From Neoceratodus forsteri (lineage: Eukaryota > Chordata > Ceratodontiformes > Ceratodontidae), in assembly GCA_016271365.2 (NCBI GenBank), contig CM028130.1, forward strand, positions 467,699,501-467,763,500: a stretch of DNA of 64,000 nucleotides, given 5' to 3'. Below are positions 60,955 through 64,000 of this stretch, one piece after another. The notes beneath the pieces are model-generated. The model made no database searches. It saw only the letters and a program-made list of their open reading frames with translations, and was not told the origin of the DNA. A program made the translations under genes and the position numbers. How positions within the stretch are numbered: position 1 is the first letter of the stretch; the number at the start of each line of letters is the position of its first letter.

Positions 60955-61225
60955 CGGGGTTGGGCACCCCGCCGGCAAACAAAGAAAGGGGAAGCGTGAG
61001 CCGAGGGGATTGAGCACCCTCAGCATTCAACATTTGAGGTGATGACAACGGGAGTGGGCTCCCGCTGGCGGGCAAAGAAAGCGGGAGGCACGAGCCGAGG
61101 GGATTGGGCACCCCTCAGCATTCCACATTTGGGGGGATGCCGGACGGGAGTGGGCCCCTGTCTGCACACAAACATGGGGGTTGCTGACAGGGGTTGGGCA
61201 TCCCCAATGTCAGAAAACATGAGGC
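60955..61225. repeat. GC-rich tandem repeat with a ~93-bp period
   Basis: The word gagccgaggggattg recurs at about 60,998 and 61,093, each time followed by gcacccctcagcattc-like bases and then ca(a/c)attt. A related gttgggcaccc word lies at about 60,960 and a gttgggcatcccc word near 61,193. About three diverged copies are present. The whole 60.65-61.5 kb stretch is clearly more GC-rich than its neighbours. Confidence 0.7.
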
Positions 61226-61270
61226 GGCCACCCGCTCGCCGACCATGGTCATAATGGCGGCGAGCACGGC

Positions 61271-61327
61271 AAGCAAAGGACCGCTGCATATGACGAGCTT
61301 TGCTCGGATTGCAGCGGACCTTTGCTT
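61271..61327. repeat. 18-bp inverted repeat with an inner hairpin
   Basis: Bases 61,271-61,288 (aagcaaaggaccgctgca) pair with 61,310-61,327 with a single mismatch at the centre of GGACC. Between them cgagc and gctcg form a second, inner stem. Similarity between the arms continues weakly outward. It may be the hairpin of a small DNA element. Confidence 0.65.
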
Positions 61328-61517
61328 TGATGTGCTTGCCCCATTATGAATGCATGGTGTGGCGGTGGCATGCAGGCTGACTGAAGAATGAGGGACGCAC
61401 CTACTGATGCATGCCCTGCATTCGCCCAAGAGCAGCCGCGCCCCCAAGACCCGCACTGTTGCAAGATGTTTTGCTTGCGCATGCGCGCAAGCCAACATAA
61501 TAACCTGATGGGCGCTA
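61328..61517. other. Unassigned GC-rich stretch
   Basis: There is no gene or repeat that I recognise. It lies between the hairpin and the return of satellite monomers. Confidence 0.4.
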
Positions 61518-61901
61518 CAGAACCAGAACAGTTCCATAGCCCCTTACTCTAACATTCTCAGTGATACAACAGTACAGGTACAGTGTCATAGCCCATCACT
61601 ATAACATCCTCAGTGACACAACAGTACAGTGGCAGTGTCACAGCCACTTACTGTAAAACCCTGAGGGACACTGCAGTACAGGGACAGTATCACAGCTCCT
61701 CACTATAACAGCCTCAGTGACACTACAGTATTGGGGCATGGTCACAGTCCCTCACTGTAACAACCGCAGGGACACTACCATATCAGGACAGTGTCAAAGA
61801 CCCTCACTGTGACATCTTCAAGGATACAGCAGTACAGGGACAGTGTCACAGCCCATCATCATAACATCCTCTGGGACACAACAGTACACGGACAGTGTCA
61901 C
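61518..61901 (-). repeat. Outlying, diverged 52-bp satellite monomers
   Basis: About seven monomers in the inverted orientation keep the 52-base spacing (for example cagtgtcatagcccatcac at about 61,580 and the next copy 52 bases on). They carry shared changes such as gacacaacagtac in place of gatgctacagtac. They form a separate, older-looking subfamily. Confidence 0.9.
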
Positions 61902-61902
61902 T

Positions 61903-62650
61903 GACAATGCAGATGACACCAAGATCTGCAACAGAGTAGATGATCCAGATGGGGTGTGCAGAATGAGAAGAGATCTGGATAAACTGGCAAAATGGTCGGA
62001 AGAGTGGCAACTGGGGTTTAACGGAAAGAAGTGCAAGATCATGCACATAGGGAAAAGTAACCCTGAAGCCACCTATAGGCTGAGAGGGGAGTTGCTGGCA
62101 GTCACAAGGGAAGAAAGAGACTTGGGCATCATCATCACAGATGACCTGCAATCATCCAAGCAGACCACTGAAGCAGTAGGTAAGACTAATGGGATGTTGG
62201 GGTGTATTAGTTGGGGTATCACAAGTTGTAAGAGGGAGGTTATAACCCCTCTTTATAAGACATTGGTTGGGTCTCATCTGGAGTACTGCTTGCAGTACTG
62301 GAGGCAGCATCTTCCAGGGACATTAACAAAATGGAGGCAGTCCAGAGAAGGACAACCAAAATGGAGCAGGGACTGCATCAGAAAACATATGAGGACAGAT
62401 TAACGACGCTCAATATGTATACCCTAGAGCAAAGGAGAGAGAGAGAGAGAGAGAGAGAGTAATATGATCAAAACATTCAAACACCTTAAGGGCATCAACA
62501 AGGTGAAAGAGTCTAACATGTTTCAATATAAGAAAAATAGCAAGAAAAGAGCACACAGCATGAGATTAGAGGGAGGCCGATTGACGTGTAATGTGAGGAA
62601 GTTCTTTTTCACAGAAAAGGTGGTGGATGCATGGAACGGCCTATCTTAGG
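61903..62650 (+). pseudogene. C-terminal part of LINE ORF2
   Basis: The open frame from the insertion edge reads NADDTKICNRVDDPDG, then WSEEWQLGFNGKKCKIMHIG, RDLGIIITDDLQSSKQ and SHLEYCLQYWRQH, to a stop at 62,401. After a frameshift it continues as RKHMRTD/YEDRLTTLNMYTLEQRRE. Past a GA run it ends with [16 protein letters not shown] near 62,600-62,646. It lacks the endonuclease and most RT motifs, so it is a dead-on-arrival copy. Confidence 0.87.
62435..62459. repeat. (GA)n microsatellite inside the LINE
   Basis: There are twelve GA units in a row. It lies exactly where the LINE frame codes for the RRERG motif (gagagg-type codons), so it probably grew from that coding stretch by slippage. 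Confidence 0.95.
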
Positions 62651-62858
62651 AAGTGGTGGATATGAATACAGTGCAGGGCTTCAAACAGGCATGGGATAGG
62701 AATAAAGGCACACAGATGAGTATGAATAGATAGGCCATTGACAGAGTAAAGGCCTATGGCACATTCATAAGGTAGAAAAAAAATGGGCAGACTGGATGGG
62801 CCTTGCAGTCCTTATCTGCCGTCAACTTCCATGTTTCTATGTTTATATGTTACTATGT

Positions 62859-63168
62859 CACAACCCTTCACTATAACACTGTCAAGGACACTACAGTACA
62901 GGGGCAGGGTTACAGTCCCTCACTATAATAACCTCAGGGACACTACAGTACATGGACAGTGTCACAGTCACTCACTGTAACAACCTCAGGGACACTACAG
63001 TACATGGACAGTGTCACAGTCACTCACTGTAACAACCTCAGGGACACCACAGTACAGAGACAGTGTTACAGTCTCTCACTATAGCACCATCGGGGACACT
63101 GAGGTAAAGGGACAGTGTCACAGACCCTCACAATAACAAATTCAGGGACACAATAGTTCAGGGATGGT
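62859..63168 (-). repeat. Outlying, diverged 52-bp satellite monomers, right part
   Basis: About six monomers resume after the LINE. Two neighbouring monomers (near 62,930-62,985 and 62,985-63,040) are nearly identical with catggacagtgtcacagtc, a sign of recent local duplication. The array ends at about 63,168 in agttcagggatggtcaac. Confidence 0.88.
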
Positions 63169-63350
63169 CAACAATATAAGTGTAGCTCAAGCAGCACTGG
63201 TGCGTAGTCACAACCACAGTAACTTATATTAATAAAAGTAAACGGCACCAGGAGTTGTTGAATGCAAACATGCTAAAAAACTTTTAATGTGCAAATAATA
63301 CGCCCGTTTGCAAACCGTGCTCACCCCCAAAAAACTTATTTTTTTGCAAA
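63169..63350. other. AT-rich stretch without recognisable feature
   Basis: Only an A-run (63,329-63,334) and T-runs near its right end stand out. It may be the target DNA beside the L1-like element. Confidence 0.4.
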
Positions 63351-64000
63351 GCATATTTTTTTTTTTACACAGTATGATCGCACTCGCAAAACTTAGCAGT
63401 CAGTTATCTCATTCATTTACAATTATTTCAGACAGTGGAGTCAATATATATAAAAACTATTGAATGTATTATTTTGGTGGAATAAGAGGAAAAGAATAGC
63501 AAGACTACATTAATCCTAAATGAACTACAGACACATAAAATCTTACAATTGAAAGGCCTACTACATTTTCAGATTTAGTTTATCAAAATCTTACTTCAGC
63601 CAATCTTTACAGTTCTTTTTGAATAAAGACCATAAAGGAGCATATTCTAGAACAGACTCATTTTCATAGCGAGATTAGGAACAATTGCTTCCATTCGGCA
63701 ATTGGGAAAATGCAGTTTGAATCCATCGGCCTCCAATATTTCAAAATTAACCTTTTAACCGATATTATATTGGCCTTTATAATAGAATTTGAAAAGTTTA
63801 GATTCATATTACTAAGAGAGTCTAATCCTAAAAGGCAATTTAGATGTAAATCCCAATTGTTGACTTGGAAGCCCACCTCTCTTAAAACAGAGAAGGACTG
63901 GTTCCACCATGCTTTACTATGATTACAATTTATGAACATATGTAATAAATCAGCGTCTAGATGATCACAGACCCAACAATTGCTAGAAGTTTTTAAATTC
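63351..64000 (-). mobile_element. L1-like LINE, 3' end, minus strand (continues beyond the window)
   Basis: Minus-strand codons from the window edge read NCWVCDHLDADLLHMFINCN, then HSKAWWNQSF, like the cysteine-histidine C-terminal motif of L1/Tx1-type ORF2 (C-x2-C...LLH...C...W). Then ANIISVKRLILKYWRP and IAEWKQLFLISL follow to a stop near 63,664. This arrangement differs from the CR1-type ORF2 in the rest of the window. The T-run at about 63,356-63,366 on the plus strand could be the element's poly-A tail. Without the RT domain the L1 assignment is from the C-terminus only. Confidence 0.6.
63664..64000 (-). pseudogene. L1-like ORF2 C-terminus (partial)
   Basis: The frame is open from the window edge to a stop near 63,664, about 112 codons. 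It has the C-W-x-C, LLH and WW landmarks of the L1 C-terminal region, but the third cysteine lies in INCN, where CP is more usual. Because the frame is open to the edge, I cannot tell whether the parent copy is intact. Confidence 0.55.

Larger units (their letters stand above)
61902..62858 (+). mobile_element. 5'-truncated LINE inserted into outlying satellite
   Basis: It starts in RT motif C and runs to a 3' end with catgtttctatgtttatatg. Satellite continues on both sides. TGTCAC is found at both edges (61,896-61,901 and 62,856-62,861) and may be the target duplication. The 3' end (atgggcagactggatgggcc, cagtccttatctgccgtcaa) is the one shared by the other LINEs of this window. Confidence 0.88.

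Overview
This is repeat-dominated nuclear DNA from a large animal genome, almost certainly a vertebrate. It holds CR1-type LINEs with an ORF1 esterase and an EN-RT ORF2, a Ty3/gypsy element whose gag resembles the PNMA family, an L1-like LINE tail and a huge tandem satellite. The LINE 3' ends (TATGTTTC-type termini preceded by a run read as 'actggatgggcc') look like those of large amphibian or reptile genomes. I lean towards amphibian, with low confidence. I see no intact host gene, no tRNA or rRNA gene, no CRISPR array and no prokaryotic gene organisation.

Layout. 1-8.5 kb is a patchwork of decayed CR1/L2-type LINEs. One plus-strand element (1-3171 and 5887-~6290) is split by a minus-strand LINE of a related family (3172-5886). 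Two more 5'-truncated plus-strand fragments follow (6291-7171, 7981-8465). 9037-18764 is one complete Ty3/gypsy retrotransposon with 1.6-kb LTRs, TG...CA ends, a 4-bp AGTG target-site duplication, a polypurine tract, and decayed gag, protease, RT/RNase H and integrase in that order. 18.8-20.14 kb is non-coding, with a small LINE tail and an inverted repeat.

20,142-59,412 is a satellite of about 39 kb with a 52-bp monomer. It has four blocks in alternating orientation: plus to 39,485, minus to 51,531, plus to 54,443, minus to the end. The first plus block and the long minus block show higher-order periodicity of about 2.2-2.3 kb. Two short LINE 3' ends are inserted in the last minus block. Every long reading frame there is a by-product of the 52-bp period and not a gene.

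59.4-61.5 kb is a different insertion. It has about four diverged copies of a ~295-bp repeat, then a GC-rich stretch with hairpins, a ~93-bp repeat and one possible two-exon mini-gene. Diverged 52-bp monomers return at 61.5-63.17 kb, interrupted by a 5'-truncated LINE. The last 650 bases are the minus-strand 3' end of an L1-like ORF2.

No genes work together here as a pathway. The functional logic is that of nested mobile elements and an expanding, inverting satellite. Much of the damage in the gypsy LTRs and in some satellite stretches is single-base or homopolymer indels, so part of the apparent decay may be residual sequencing error.
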